NCBI GenBank assembly: GCA_016647705.1
Contig: CM028339.1
Span: forward strand, 22,793,803 to 22,857,802
Source of the DNA: Eucommia ulmoides
Taxonomy: Eukaryota > Streptophyta > Magnoliopsida > Garryales > Eucommiaceae
Reading direction: 5' to 3'
DNA length: 64,000 bases
Shown: in pieces, positions 35,721 to 47,822 of the stretch
Numbering within the stretch: position 1 is the stretch's first letter
How the letters are laid out: the number at the start of each line of letters is the position of its first letter
Translations under genes and position numbers: made by a program
The notes under the pieces: generated by a model
What the model saw: the letters and a program-made list of their open reading frames with translations, nothing else
Told to the model about the DNA's origin: nothing
Database searches by the model: none

Positions 35721-37400
35721 TTAGAATGTTTGTTGAAGACCGCATTAAACACAGAGACGCAACTGAAGATCGTATCAAACATGAAAACGGTCAAACATAA
35801 ACTCCAAAACAGTAAAAAATGATCAATAAAAATGATTACCAGAATTTCAAATCTGCAACACATACAAAAAATCAATGATCAATCCTCAATCGACATGGGT
35901 GACAAACGATCAATCCTCAGTCGATGATGAACAAACAATCAAGCGAAATCAACGAAAGACATCAAAACCTCAATCTACAAAAAATGAATCGATGATCTGT
36001 GAAATTAACGATCGACGACAACAAATCAAGAAATTGAGAATCGATCAATCAAATTGAATGACTCTAATTGCGTACCTTCACCTTTTGCCCTCGATTCACT
36101 GCCGAACCAATTTAATGTAGTAAACTCCAAATGAATCTGGCAAAACACCAGAGAAATCTGCAAAACACCAAGGGTATAGAAGGTGAAAGGCTAGAACCCT
36201 AAACTTTCAGATCTGAAACCCTAAAATGTTTAGATATAAAACACAAAATTCGAAAAATAACAAAAATAAATCGCACGATTTAAACAAAATATATACAATA
36301 TTCGGTGATTTGAGGACGGTAATTGAGGTCGACGCAAGCACGACCGACAATGATTGGCAATGTGGCGATAGCGGTGAATAGATATGCGGCGCTGTTGGTT
36401 GCGGTGGCGATGAAGTCAAGTTTGACGATGAAGGCAAGCTTGATGATGACGATGATGAGCGAAGATGACGGATAGAACATCGGACTCTCCTTCAACAGCG
36501 GGATTCGAGATCAGCGGATAGTTGAACGACAAAATATGTGACATCGGAGGGTTAAACGATAATTAAGGTGATGGAATAGAGAATGGTCGTTGGGAGGAGA
36601 GAGAGAGTGCAGGTTAAATGAATAGGGGTAAAATAGTAATCTAACATTTGAGATTTTTTAAAAATGGGACTAATCGGTTAAAAAAATGATAAGGATGAGA
36701 GTTTTTGGTCCAATTTTAACTCATTAGGATGTACTAGTAAAGGGAAAGTTATTTAGGGAGTTAATGGTAATTTTGTCATTATTTATTTATTATATGTACG
36801 GGATACATACTAAACAAACTAAATAAGTAAAACGAAGAGATTTAGATAAATATCCCTCAAATTAAATATTAAGTTAAAAACGAGAGCATATGAGATATGT
36901 GTCGTCATGGTCTTCCACTAGGGAATTTGTTCAGGTAGGGGTTCCATAATCCTAAACTCGACCCTTAATTGGCGATGTGGGTCTATGTCTTAAAATTCAA
37001 ACTCATGATGAATTTTATCTTTTTTTAATAACATCCGAAGAGTGGACTAATGTGTTCCTTTGACTGTCAATGTGAGGAGATCATTAGGACTAGCTTGGAC
37101 CATATCGGGCTAGTGTAACTTAAAACTTAAGTTAACATAATATTTTTCTCTTATTTTTTATGCAATAAAACTTAAAGAAAAGTACGATAATAGAAGACAA
37201 ATTGTCTCCCTTTTAGACTGCCTATTGATTATAGATGTAATCAGGGAGGGGGTTTGTTTCTCTTTCTTTTAAGTTATCTTGGCAAAAGTAAAATACTACA
37301 TGCATGCAAAGAGGAGAAAAAAAAAAAAAGTAAAAGTCAAAATGTAAAATGTAAAACATTTTTTTCAGGATAAAAAAATCTACTTTTTAATTTTAGAAAC
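35721..37400. other. Intergenic, no gene recognised
   Basis: 35740-36060 is rich in AATCGA/GATCAAT words. 36070-36620 is moderately GC-rich with open frames on the minus strand that I cannot relate to a family. 36620-37400 is AT-rich. Confidence 0.35.
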
Positions 37401-38243
37401 AGAAAGAAGACATTTTGAAGATTCTTATTTTGAAGAAAATCCTTAGGTAAAATAAAACAAAGACATATTTTTAGAAAGACTTATTATGAAGAAATTCTGG
37501 ATTAAATAAAATAGTTTAAGGATCCTTGAAATCCTCAGGAAAATAAAGGAAAATTCTTTTTTGGAAAGACTTTTTATGAAGAAATTCCGATCTTAAATTA
37601 AAGTAAATATTTTGAGAAAAATCTTATTACGAAGAAGTTTCGGGAGTTCAACTAAAAAAGATAATTTTTAAGAGTTTTTATTATGAAGAAATCTTTGAAA
37701 AAAATAAACAATTTTGATTTTTATTTTTTTTTTATTAAGAGATTTCATTAGTTAAAGTAGAGAAGACAATATTTTTGGAATTTCTTATTATGAAGAAACC
37801 TTTGTAAACAAAAGAAAACGGTTTTGAAAATCTTTTTATGAAGAAATTTATTTGGTTAAAGTAATAAAAAAACAATATTTGTTTAATTTTTCTTTTTATG
37901 AAACAAATCTTAAAATGGTAAGAAAACAAAATTTTTTAGAAAATCTTGTTATGAAGAAATTTGGTATAGTATAAAGACAGCTTTGAAACGTTTAGCTATC
38001 AATAAATTTTGAAAAAGTAGAAAGCAATATTTTTTGAAAATCTTGTTATGAAGGAATTCAAGAAAATAAAGTTTAAACGTTTTTTTGAAGAATTATGGAA
38101 ACTCATTTTTTTTTAAGAGAAACACTTGGGAAGTCCTTATTATGAAAGATTTCTTAAACATAAGTTTGAAATTTCTTGCTATGAAGAAAATTCTTCTTAG
38201 AAAGTAAAAACATCCTTTTTTTAAGACTTTATTACGAAGGATT
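37400..38243. repeat. Degenerate tandem repeat with CTTATTATGAAGAAAT core
   Basis: Phrases such as TCTTATTATGAAGAAAT, TTTTTATGAAGAAATT and TCTTGTTATGAAGAAATT recur about every 50-70 bp, separated by AAAATAAAG-rich spacers. A further copy-like phrase, TTTTGTTATGATGAAG, lies at 45720 beyond the LTR and MULE insertions, suggesting the array originally continued there. Confidence 0.65.
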
Positions 38244-40362
38244 TGGCGTATCCCAGATTTTTCGAAGCAGAGGAAGTAAAGAACGGCAAGAAGGGAAAAA
38301 CAAGTTTTCATTCTTCCTTCTCGAAATCCTAAAAAATCTATTCATTTTTTGAAAACTCGTTTCAGGGGATTTTCTAAGCGCTGATTTGGAAACGTTCTTT
38401 GGGCCGAGATTTATGTTAGAAAATAAGTCGCCACCTAACATGGGGTTGAATGTTGTGCTAGGTCACCGGAATTTTAGAAAATCAATTTTTTGTTTGAAAA
38501 TGGCCCCCAAGTTTTGATTTGAAAAGCAATTGGCTTTTTACCAGAAATTTCTTTAAGTTCGGGGGTTAGTTATGCTCGAGGAAGGTGTTAGGCACCCCAA
38601 CACACTCGTCTAAAGACGGTAGCTCAGTCTAAATAGATGTTCACTTTAAAACAAAGTCAAAATATTTTCCTTTGGTTTCATTTAACAAAATATTTTTTTT
38701 TTTTTTTTTCGTCTTTTATGCATTTTTTTTGTGAGAAAACAAGAAATATTTACTATCTATCACCAGTAACAGATAAAACAGATTTTAATGAAAAATATTT
38801 TTTTGTATTTTTTATGTCGATCGAATTTGTAACAGTTGCCTACGTATCCTGATTTTCACGAAGAATCAGGTCGAAACGTTGTTCATCTGTTCAAGATGAA
38901 CTGATTTTGGTTTAGACAGGTGACCAAACCCGTACGTGGATTACCTACGTATCTCAGGTAGCTGAGAATCAGGTTAGCACGTAGTTCATCTTGAGATGAC
39001 TTTATTTTATTTTTTATGAGATAAGTACATGAATCGCACTGATGATATGTGGATATACACTTTTGATTTTATCAAGAATACTTCAACCGAACTCACTTAC
39101 TTAGGCAAGTTGAGTGTTTAGCTTTAAGTTATTAGTTTAAAAAGAAAAGAAAATACATCGTATATGTGCTAGTTCTAATTGTGACTAAGAAAACTGAAAC
39201 ATTTTTAAAGAAGATGCACACTTATCCCTGAAGGAATGAAGGTCCTCACTTTATTCCGAATTTTAACCATAAGGGTCTCAACAGAGTAATATATATATAT
39301 ATATATGGTGTTAGTCCACGAGTCTGATGACTTAGTGCCTGGCTGTGATCTAGACTATTGCAGAGTTAGTAGTCCTTTGTCGGATGTTTGTTTTGAGTTC
39401 TTTAGAGTTCGGTTTCATGTATTCTTGAGAGAATCAAATATGTTATGTACAACTCATGATGTGATTGATGTTCTTGTCATGTTCTTGATGTTCTTGACAT
39501 CTTTTTTTATGTTTTTGACATATTTTGATGTTTTTGATATGTTTTCAACGTTTTTGACTTGTTTTTTGATATATACACCATGTACATGAAATATAAATCT
39601 AAGAACTAACCAAATATGTTATATACAAACAATATAACAGTATTTAAATAAGATCATAGGGCATTTAAGAAGACTTACATAACTTAGGGGAGTGGTCTTT
39701 CCCTAAGTGATTTACTTCTTCTCATTCTTTGATCTTCTCAGTTGTTCTTCGACAACTTCTTGAAATCTTTCTCCAAGATCCTCAAGAACACCTTTAGGAA
39801 GATATTTTGACATAATTTTGGGGTGTTGTTGAAGTATAAGGCTTGAGAATTTTCTAGATCCGAGAGAGAAATTCAAGACTAGAGAGAAATGCTCTTGGTT
39901 CAAGCCCCCCTAAAATGAGAAACTAGGATGTGTATTTATATGTTCGGGAAGCTTGCGCTTTGGGGAATGTGCAGGACATCCCATCCTACTACTTAGGGGT
40001 TGTTTGGTCTAGGTCTGACCCTTTGATGTCTTCTAGTTTGATGGTTTGTGACAAATCTTGAAGATTTACTAAGATTTCTTAAGATTTCTTAAGATTTTGT
40101 AATGATTACAAAATCTTAAAATATCTCAAGTAATCATTGCTAATGATTGGAAATCATTACACATGATTAGTCATTATTAGCAATCATTGGTCATCATCAG
40201 CTTGCACATGGAGTATTTAATGCTTGATGTGATACTTTTCGGTTCAGTTTGCTTGCTAAGTACTAATTATTCAAACTATTTCAGTTACTTTGGTTAAATG
40301 CCTTGGAAGTTCAAAGAATGTAGTCTCTTCTTGTAATTTTTTCATTGAATGCTTGACATGAC

Positions 40363-43278
40363 TATAAGACCCCAATCGTAGCAGGTACGTCATTTCAGTG
40401 GTATGGTAAAGTAATGGTGAAAATTCGGGGTGAAACTAGGACCATTAAAAATTCAAATAAAAAGTCTAGGGGTCAGATTGAAAATATAGAAATAGTAAAT
40501 CCCAATTTAGGGAAGTAAATTGACATGTAACATTTAAATTAAACTTTCAGGGGTGAAATTGAAAATCTTAGGAACTTATAAAAGTTGGAAAGGATCAAAA
40601 TCAGGGTTTAAAGGAAATTGGGGGGAGGAAAGAGCAATTAAGGAAAAGTGTTTTTTTTTTTTTATTTATACACACCCACACGCCGACGGTCGGACAAAAC
40701 GCATGGCCGACAAGGAATCCGAAGCCACTAATTACATGCATCGGTGGTTGTGATAAAAAACCGAATCCCATGATCAAGAAAGAAAAACTGGGAAAGGAAG
40801 GAGAAACATGGAAGAGAGAAAGAAGAGAGAGAAGGTGGGTATCGATTCGGGTAGGTGTTCCGGTCGACGTCACGGGTGTTCCATCTTCGTGAAGGTGGGG
40901 CGTGATCGGAGCACGGTCGGTCGCCGGCGAGTCCCAAAACAGAAAACAGAAAACGAAGTCAGGGAGAGGGAGTCGTCGGTGACGTTGTCGTCCGGCGGTA
41001 GGTTAGAGAGAGAAAGCTTGCCGGCGACGAAAACGCAAAACAGAAAATTGAAACGCAGCATGGGTAGGTGTTCGGGTTCTTCGTATGAGCGTGTGTCGGT
41101 CATGTGGCGTGTGCATGGCGGTATAGGGTGTCGCCGGAGTTGTCGCCGGAGTTGGTTAGTTGAGAAAAAGGTTCAGCCGGTAGAGAGTTCATCCGGTTGG
41201 AGAGGTGGGTGTTCGGTCGGTCCGTCCAGTTCGTCGGCGGAATGGTAAAACGTGTGTGGATGTATGTGATTGCCGGAGGGGACTTCGTCGACGGTGAGCC
41301 GCCGATCGGTGAGTTAGAGAGAGAGAGGGTGCCGTTCGGTGCTGTTCTGAGGTCCGGTGGTGAGCATGACCGTGCGTGGGTTCTGTTCTGAGGTCCCGTG
41401 GTGTATGTGTGTGTCTGTTCTTCGGTTTTGATGGTGTGTGGGTGCTCCTCCGGCGAGTGAAGGAAGGTACCGTCGTCAGACCGTCCGTGCGTGTATAGTG
41501 GGTGTCCTGTGTGTTGCGAATCAAATGACCGTGACGGAGTATGTGTGTGTCCGGCGGTACAGATGTCCGGTTGGTGGGACGGCGAGGTGTCCGACGGCAA
41601 GAACTCGTCGTCGGCAGCGTGACGGGGAAAGGCAGAACAGTAGCGCAAACAGAAACAGGAAAAAAAAAAAAAAAAAAAAAAAGGAAGAAGAAGGAAAGAA
41701 AAAAAAAACAAGAAGAAAAAGAAAAAAAAAAAAAAAAAAGGGGGGGGAAATTACACGAACACCCCACTGAAAATTCAAAACCCCTCTCGTGGTCCCCAAA
41801 CGATTTGGAAACAGGTAAAATTTCAAACGACTAATAATTCTCGTTAAATTAAATATTATTTAGCGTTACAAATCCCAAAAATTGTAACAATTTCCTAACG
41901 ATTAATTAATCTTAATTACGTGGTACATAGAATAGTAGCAATTCGGAATATAAGGCCAACATTGCATGATTAGGATATTTTAGATAAGGTATTAATTTAG
42001 ACTCTGCCACTATTAGGTTCGCAGACACTGGCGTCCAGATAGAGTGCAGACAATGTCAGTGGTGCAAAACGGGAATCGAGGTGAGTGTACTGTCTTCTTG
42101 CCAAACTATTTTTTCTACGAATGTATATGATGAAATATGTGAATATTTAAACTCTATGAACTTATAAATGATATGGATCACGCACGATCTGAATAAGGTG
42201 GTAAACTGAATTTCGATAGTTTTCGAAAAAGAGCTGAAAATGAATTTCCGCTGGATTTGGTGAAATTAGACGGTGTTTTTAAAAAGAGAATAGGAAACAT
42301 CTATTTTTCTAAAAATTGCCTGGTTTTTTAAAAATAAATGGTGGAAAAGTGGAATTGATAAAATCAGACGTTTTCTTTAAAAGAAGATATAAAGTATGAT
42401 TTTTGAATTTAAAAGCTGGTTTGAGAAAAGTGGTAGACGTGGTGGTTTGACGATTTTGAGTAAGTGATATTTATTGAGTTGCGATTCGATGATATTGTAT
42501 TTGATTTTGACGATGTCATGGTTGTTCTCCCCGAAAGGGGTGTGGATTATATTTCTCCCCGTAAGGGGTGTGGATTTTATTTCTCCCCGAAAGGGGTGTG
42601 GATTATATTTCTCCCCGTAAGGGGTGTGGATTGTATTTCTCCCCAAAAAGGGGTGTGGATATTTCGTAGGAAGGCATTCCTATGAATGTTACGGTACCGT
42701 TGCAACTCCCGATCGTGAGGTTAAAATGATCACTAGGGCTGGCCAGTGTGTGTGTGTTGGAGGTGTGTGTTTGAGATTGGTGCTTGAGATGTGGTGTTAC
42801 GTATATTGATTGATTTGTCATTATTTATTATGATGATTGGTATGATTTTGTACTAAGATGAATCTGGCTAGAACTTATCTATAGTGCCTATTTCCATTGC
42901 TTAAATACCTGTGTTTGATCCATACTAAATTGTGGAAATATTTGGAACGTATTAATATTTTAAAAATGTGTTACTAAGAAGGCAGTACACTCGCAGGTAC
43001 AATGGCTAGGAGTCGGTCCCCTACTGGTACTAGGTAGAGCTGCGTAATGAAGTCGTAGAGGTGTTTGAGAGAAACTGTCCAAGACGAACCGTTAAAAGGT
43101 TCATAGGTGAATATTGTTTGTTAGGAATATAAATTGGGATAGGTGTGTTTCCCCATTTAAATGTATTGTATTATAAGGTGGGAACATATTGTCTTTCATT
43201 TGGTTGATTGAGTATTGGTGATGTCATGTTGTAGTCACGCCAGCCTCGGGATGACGGGTTCCGGGACGGGTCGTGACA
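40363..43278. mobile_element. Solo LTR of a Ty3-type element (2916 bp)
   Basis: A 5-bp duplication ATGAC sits at 40358-40362 and 43279-43283. The ends are TATAAGACCCC (one change from TG) and GGGTCGTGACA. From the right, TGTCACGACCCGTCCCGG resembles LTR starts of the Tekay/Del kind. No gag or pol lies inside. It contains G/C-rich sequence at 40850-41650, a long A-run/G-run at 41660-41750, and five 28-bp repeats at 42527-42667. Open frames at 40800-41830 are shadows of purine-biased DNA. Confidence 0.75.
42527..42667. repeat. 28-bp tandem repeat, five units
   Basis: CTCCCC begins at 42527, 42555, 42583, 42611 and 42639, a strict 28-bp period. Each unit holds a small hairpin, CCCCGAAAGGGG or CCCCGTAAGGGG, followed by TGTGGATTATATTT. 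It lies inside the solo LTR. Confidence 0.9.
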
Positions 43279-44041
43279 ATGACACTTGATTTGATGGGCT
43301 TTAAATGCCTTTGATGGAATGAAATGATCCAGTTAGCTATGTAACCATTTAGTTACTTTTGAACTTGGTTTATTCAAAATATCTTCATTATTTGAATGTA
43401 GTCATCCTATGTTATTTCAAGCATTTAATTTTTGATGGGAGGTTGATTTGATGGATCATTTAATGCATGACTTGATGGGAAGCCGAATTGTTTGGATTTG
43501 AATCGAGTCTTAGTTACTTTGGGTAACTGAACTTGGTAATGGTAGTTTTCTTGATTTAATCAAGGGGTTTGGATTGATTTATTTGAATATTAATACCTTA
43601 AATGAAAAATTAGAAAAGTATTTTTAGCATCAAGAAGACGAAACCGGGGATAGTAAAAGCTTTAGGGGTTAAAACGGAAAATAAAGGTAATCGGCAAAAT
43701 TTTCTTAAGTTAAAGGGTAATAACTAATATTTATTCATATTAAAAGTGATTTCATAAAAATTAACCTTTAATAATATCATTTTAATCCTCCTTAACTTTA
43801 GGAATTTCAAGATTGACCCGAAATTTTTACTTATACCGAGTTCAGTTAATTTGACAATTTTATGTGTTTTTTGTGTTTTCTTTGGATTTTGTAGTATCTA
43901 ATGTAATCTAAGGTAGAAATTCGTTCTCTTTAAACATCATTTTAAAGTTTATTCGAATTTGTACTTTAGACCTGATACTTTTGAAAACTTAAATAATTGG
44001 GACAAAATGCAGTGTCTACATGGTTCTTATTTAAAGTAAAA

Positions 44042-45456
44042 GGCAAAATACCTTTTAAACTTTTTAACTATTGACACATTTCTATGTGGTTCAAAATGTT
44101 TGTGGCATTTCATTTTAAACCCTCTAGGTAGATCAGTGGTTTTAATTAGTCATTCTGTTAAATTTTCCATGCAAACTAACAAAAAACTATCATGTGCACT
44201 ACAAATGCATTTCTAGGGGTAAAATAGTCTTTTCATGTATATATTTTTTTGTTTTATTTCGTCATGAGATCTATTTCCTCTCTCTCCATGGCCACAACCT
44301 TTTTTTTCTTCTTCTTTAGTTTTACTTCTGGTGTGCAATAGAATTCCCACAACTTTCGATTTCATCTCAAAAGCCAAAACCCAAATCATCCATCAAAATA
44401 GATACATATTCCAGTTCGTTCTCTCTTTTCTCTCACCCCTTCCTATTTCGCTCCCTAGTCACAGCATTCAACGGTGTCGAAGTGACGGTCGATACCCAAG
44501 ACACAGAACCGTCGAAGACTAGAACAGAAGATAATTATTCCTGAGCTGCACTTGTGATCGATGCATTCTTCAGCCATTCCTAATCGATAAGGCCCTATTG
44601 GTTGTTTATGATTCCGAATCGGTAAGGCCTTATATTGTCAAACAATCCTGGTAATTGTTGATTCAAATCTAGGGAACATCGTAGAAGGCAAATCACCTAC
44701 CTAAAAAACGCCATCGACATGGAATGTAGAGAGAAATTGGGAGAAATTACAATTTCATTTTTCTTCACACAGATCTAGGCAAATTTGCTTTGGAATGAAG
44801 CTTCAAATATAAATTTATTCATTTTTTGTATGCAATTTTTCTTCTCTTAGATCTAGGCAAACTTTGGAGATTTTCGGTTGCCACCATTTTCGAAGATTTC
44901 TAGGGTTCGTTCATTTTTTTTTATTTTTTTTTATGATTTTGTTTCATGGGTTTGTTCATTTTTATGATTTTGATTCATGGGTTTGTTCATTTGATCTAAA
45001 TTTCAACATATATTGTTGCAGCGAATGTAGACGTGAATGAAGAATTAATGGAGTATAAGAAACCAATGGTTGAGAAGATCTCGATTAAAATTGCATATAT
45101 AGTTATTTGATTCTTATTATTTTTCTGCGATTTCTTCTGGGGGGGTTTTTTCACGATTTCTGATTCATCTATTCACGAATCTAGGATGTTGGATATGGGT
45201 TTTTTTTATTTCTTATTTTTTTGTATGCATTTTTAATGATTCTTGTTCTTGTTATGAATTTGGGAAGTCATGAATATGTTATGCATTCTTATTCTTTTCA
45301 TGCTTCTATTCACGAATCTGTGACTTCATTTTTGAGGGATGATTTAGGTTTTGGTTTCTGAGATGAAATTGAAAGTTTTGGGGATTCTATTGCAACCAGA
45401 AGTGGAGCTGAAGAAGAAGAAGAAGAGGCTGTGGCTATGGAGAGAAAGGGAGGAAG

Positions 45457-45494
<38 letters not shown>

Positions 45495-45693
45495 ATCTGG
45501 AAATACTATTTTACCTTTAAAAATATGCATGTGCAATGCACATGATGGTTTTCTATTAGTCTGGATGGAAATCTAACAGAAGAACTAATTAAAATCACCT
45601 ACACACCTCAAGAGTTTAAACTGAAATGTCATAATTTTTTTGGATCACATAGAATTGTGTCAATAGTTTGAGAGTTTAAAATGTATTTTGCCC
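44042..45693. mobile_element. Long-TIR Mutator-like element (1652 bp), non-autonomous
   Basis: A perfect 9-bp duplication AAAGTAAAA lies at 44033-44041 and 45694-45702. The ends GGCAAAATAC and (reverse) GGGCAAAATAC continue as inverted repeats for about 360 bp per side (44042-44402 and 45327-45693), including the shared phrase AATAGAATTCCC / AATAGAATCCCC. Long TIRs plus 9-bp duplications define TIR-type MULEs. The 0.9-kb middle encodes no transposase. Confidence 0.9.
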
Positions 45694-45702
45694 AAAGTAA
45701 AA

Positions 45703-46051
45703 ATAATAGTTTTCAAGGCTTTTGTTATGATGAAGTCTTAAGAAAGTAATTTTTTTTTTTGACACAAAATGTAGTACATATATTTGTTTTTTGGCCAATA
45801 TAACCTTAACTGATAAAAAAAAACTTTGGGGAAAGGTCTCCCTTAACCTACCATTTAAAATTTCACACAAAATAAAAAAAAAAACCCTAAAATTAAGGTA
45901 TAAGAAACTTTTCATTTTTTCAGCCTTTAGTTAAGACAATTTTTTTTTTTTTTTGTTTACTCTTTTTATATATAGACATAAAGTAAAGTATATAAATATA
46001 AAGTGCAAGAAATTTAAAGCGAGAAAATGCATAAAACAAGAAAAGTAAAGT
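45703..46051 (-). mobile_element. Left part of an older Tat-type LTR split by the 13.7-kb element
   Basis: Together with 59768-61020 this forms one LTR-like sequence, as shown by the uninterrupted copy at 61934-63050. The phrase GTTAAGACAA...CTCTTTTTATATATAGACA is shared by 45930-45980 and 61977-62030. Short open frames here are A/T-run artefacts. Confidence 0.65.
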
Positions 46052-46056
46052 ACTGC
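46052..46056. repeat. Target-site duplication ACTGC, left copy
   Basis: Matches ACTGC at 59763-59767, on the other side of the Tat/Ogre-like element. Confidence 0.9.
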
Positions 46057-46489
46057 TGAACGTGCCCCGATTTTCTAGAGAAAATAAAAAAAATATAGAT
46101 ATATGCTTATATATGCTTGGCGCTGGTAAAACGAGAAGGGTTTTTAAAAACGTCGATTTTCTCATTAAAATATACTTAAGCATGTTTTAGAAAAAGGAGT
46201 CGCCACCTAACATTGGGTTTAAATGATGTGCTAGGTCACCATATTTTTCTTTTTTGAAAATAATTTAAAAAAAATGGCTTAAGTAAAATTTGACTCCAAA
46301 AATAACATGGTCTGACCAGAGATTCGTTTAAAGAGTTCGGGGGTCAGTTACGCTCGGGGAAGGTGTCAAGCACCCCAAGACGCCCGTCCAAAGACGGTAC
46401 CTTATCCGATTAAATCCAATTAGAATTTAAATTCGAATGTTTTTATTTTATTTTTAAATCCTCCTTATATACACATATACACATACCCA

Positions 46490-47420
46490 CACATTGAGGG
46501 AAGTGATCTCCCTTCTAAACCTAGACCATTCTGATGGAAGGCTGAGAATTTTTCACCTCATCTTGTTAGCACATTATATTTAATATGAGTTAAAGAAAAC
46601 ACACGCACCCACACGCAGGCACACATTGAAGGGAATAATTTCCTTTCTAAATTTAAACCGTTCAAATGGAAGGTTGGAAATTTTTCACCTCGTATCGTTA
46701 GCACATTATATTTAATACAAATTAAATAAAACACCCGCACACACGCATCGAGGGGAGTAATTCCCTTCTAAATTTAAGCCGTTCAAATTGAAGGTTGGGA
46801 ATTTTTCACCTCGTATTGTTAGCACATTATATTTAATACAAATTAAATAAAACACCCGCACACACGCATCGAGGAGAGTAATTCCCTTCTAAATTTTAGC
46901 CATTCAAATTGAAGGTTGGGAATTTTCCACCTCGTATTGTTAGCACATTATATTTAATACAAATTAAATAAAACACCCGCACACACGCATCGAGGGGAGT
47001 AATTCCCTTCTAAATTTAAGCCATTCAAATTGAAGGTTGGGAATTTTCCACCTCGTATTGTTAGCACATTATATTTAATACGAATTAAATAAAACACCCG
47101 CACACACGCATCGAGGAGAGTAATTCCCTTCTAAATTTAAGCCGTTCAAATTGAAGGTTGGGAATTTTCCACCTCGTATTGTTAGTACATTATATTTAAT
47201 ACGAATTAAATAAAACACCCGCACACACGCATCGAGGGGAGTAATTCCCTTCTAAATTTAAGCCGTTCAAATTGAAGGTTGGGAATTTTCCAGCTCGTAT
47301 TGTTAGCACATTATATTTAATACCAATTAAATAAAACACCCGCACGCACGCATCGAGGGGAGTAATTCCCTTCTAAATTTAAGCCGTTCAAATTGATGGT
47401 TGGGAATTTTTCACCTCGTT
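46490..47420. repeat. 121-bp tandem repeat in the 3' LTR, seven units
   Basis: The anchor AGCACATTATATTTAATA (or its variants) lies at about 46569, 46701, 46822, 46943, 47064, 47185 and 47306: one 132-bp step, then a strict 121-bp period. Each unit carries CACACACGCATCGAGG and CCGTTCAAATTGAAGG. It lies in the part of the LTR downstream of the TATA box (R/U5 side in element orientation). Confidence 0.92.
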
Positions 47421-47757
47421 TTATTTACTAAAAAAGAATAAAAAAAATAAATAAAAAGAAAAAGAAAATAAAAAGTAATAAATAAATAAATAAATAATAA
47501 AGGAAGAAGAAAAAAAAAATCTAATTTACAAAAAAACAATTAGTATAATAACAACTTAAAAAATAAGAGTAAGATTTACAACAGATGAAAATTTACCACC
47601 TTCTTGGAGATTTTTCTTCTTCAAAATTACAATAAAATGAAAATAATATTATTTTCTTCAAAATTTTTCTCCAGATTTTCCCTCTCCCTTACAAAAATTC
47701 CTCTCAAAAACAATTTTTCCCCTAAAAAATTCTCCCCCTTGACCTCTGAGCCTTCTT

Positions 47758-47767
47758 CTATTTATAG
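47758..47767 (-). promoter_or_regulatory. LTR TATA box (3' LTR copy)
   Basis: The minus strand reads CTATAAATAG followed by AAGAAGG. The same site is at 59246-59255 in the 5' LTR. It sits just downstream, in element orientation, of the palindrome cluster. Confidence 0.7.
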
Positions 47768-47822
47768 GAAATTTTCTGAAAACTCTCCTGAACAAAGGCG
47801 TGCGAAAAAGGTAAGGAAAAGG

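Larger units (their letters stand above)
38244..44020 (-). mobile_element. Tat-type LTR interrupted by a solo LTR
   Basis: It starts TGGCGTATCCCAGATTTTTC, comparable to the LTR start at 1107, carries the conserved gtcgccacctaac and AGGTGTTAGGCACCCC blocks at 38414-38600, and ends ...GTGTCTACA at 44020. Without the inner insertion it would be about 2.86 kb. No primer site, gag or pol adjoins it, so it is probably a solo LTR inserted in the 37400-38243 array. The flanks GGATT and TGGTT are a poor target duplication. Open frames such as 39712-39903 have no support. Confidence 0.6.

Noticed and set aside
41100..41834. Several overlapping open frames of 100-200 codons on both strands
   Set aside because: They are shadows of purine-biased and A-run/G-run DNA inside the solo LTR. 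They are rich in Lys/Arg/Glu or Phe/Ser/Pro with no domain words, and they conflict with one another.
38239..44025. GGATT/TGGTT as a target duplication of the Tat-type LTR
   Set aside because: Only three of five bases agree, so it is not evidence of clean insertion borders.
46490..47420. CRISPR-like array (regular 121-bp repeats)
   Set aside because: Units are contiguous tandem repeats without unique spacers and lie inside an LTR of a plant retrotransposon.
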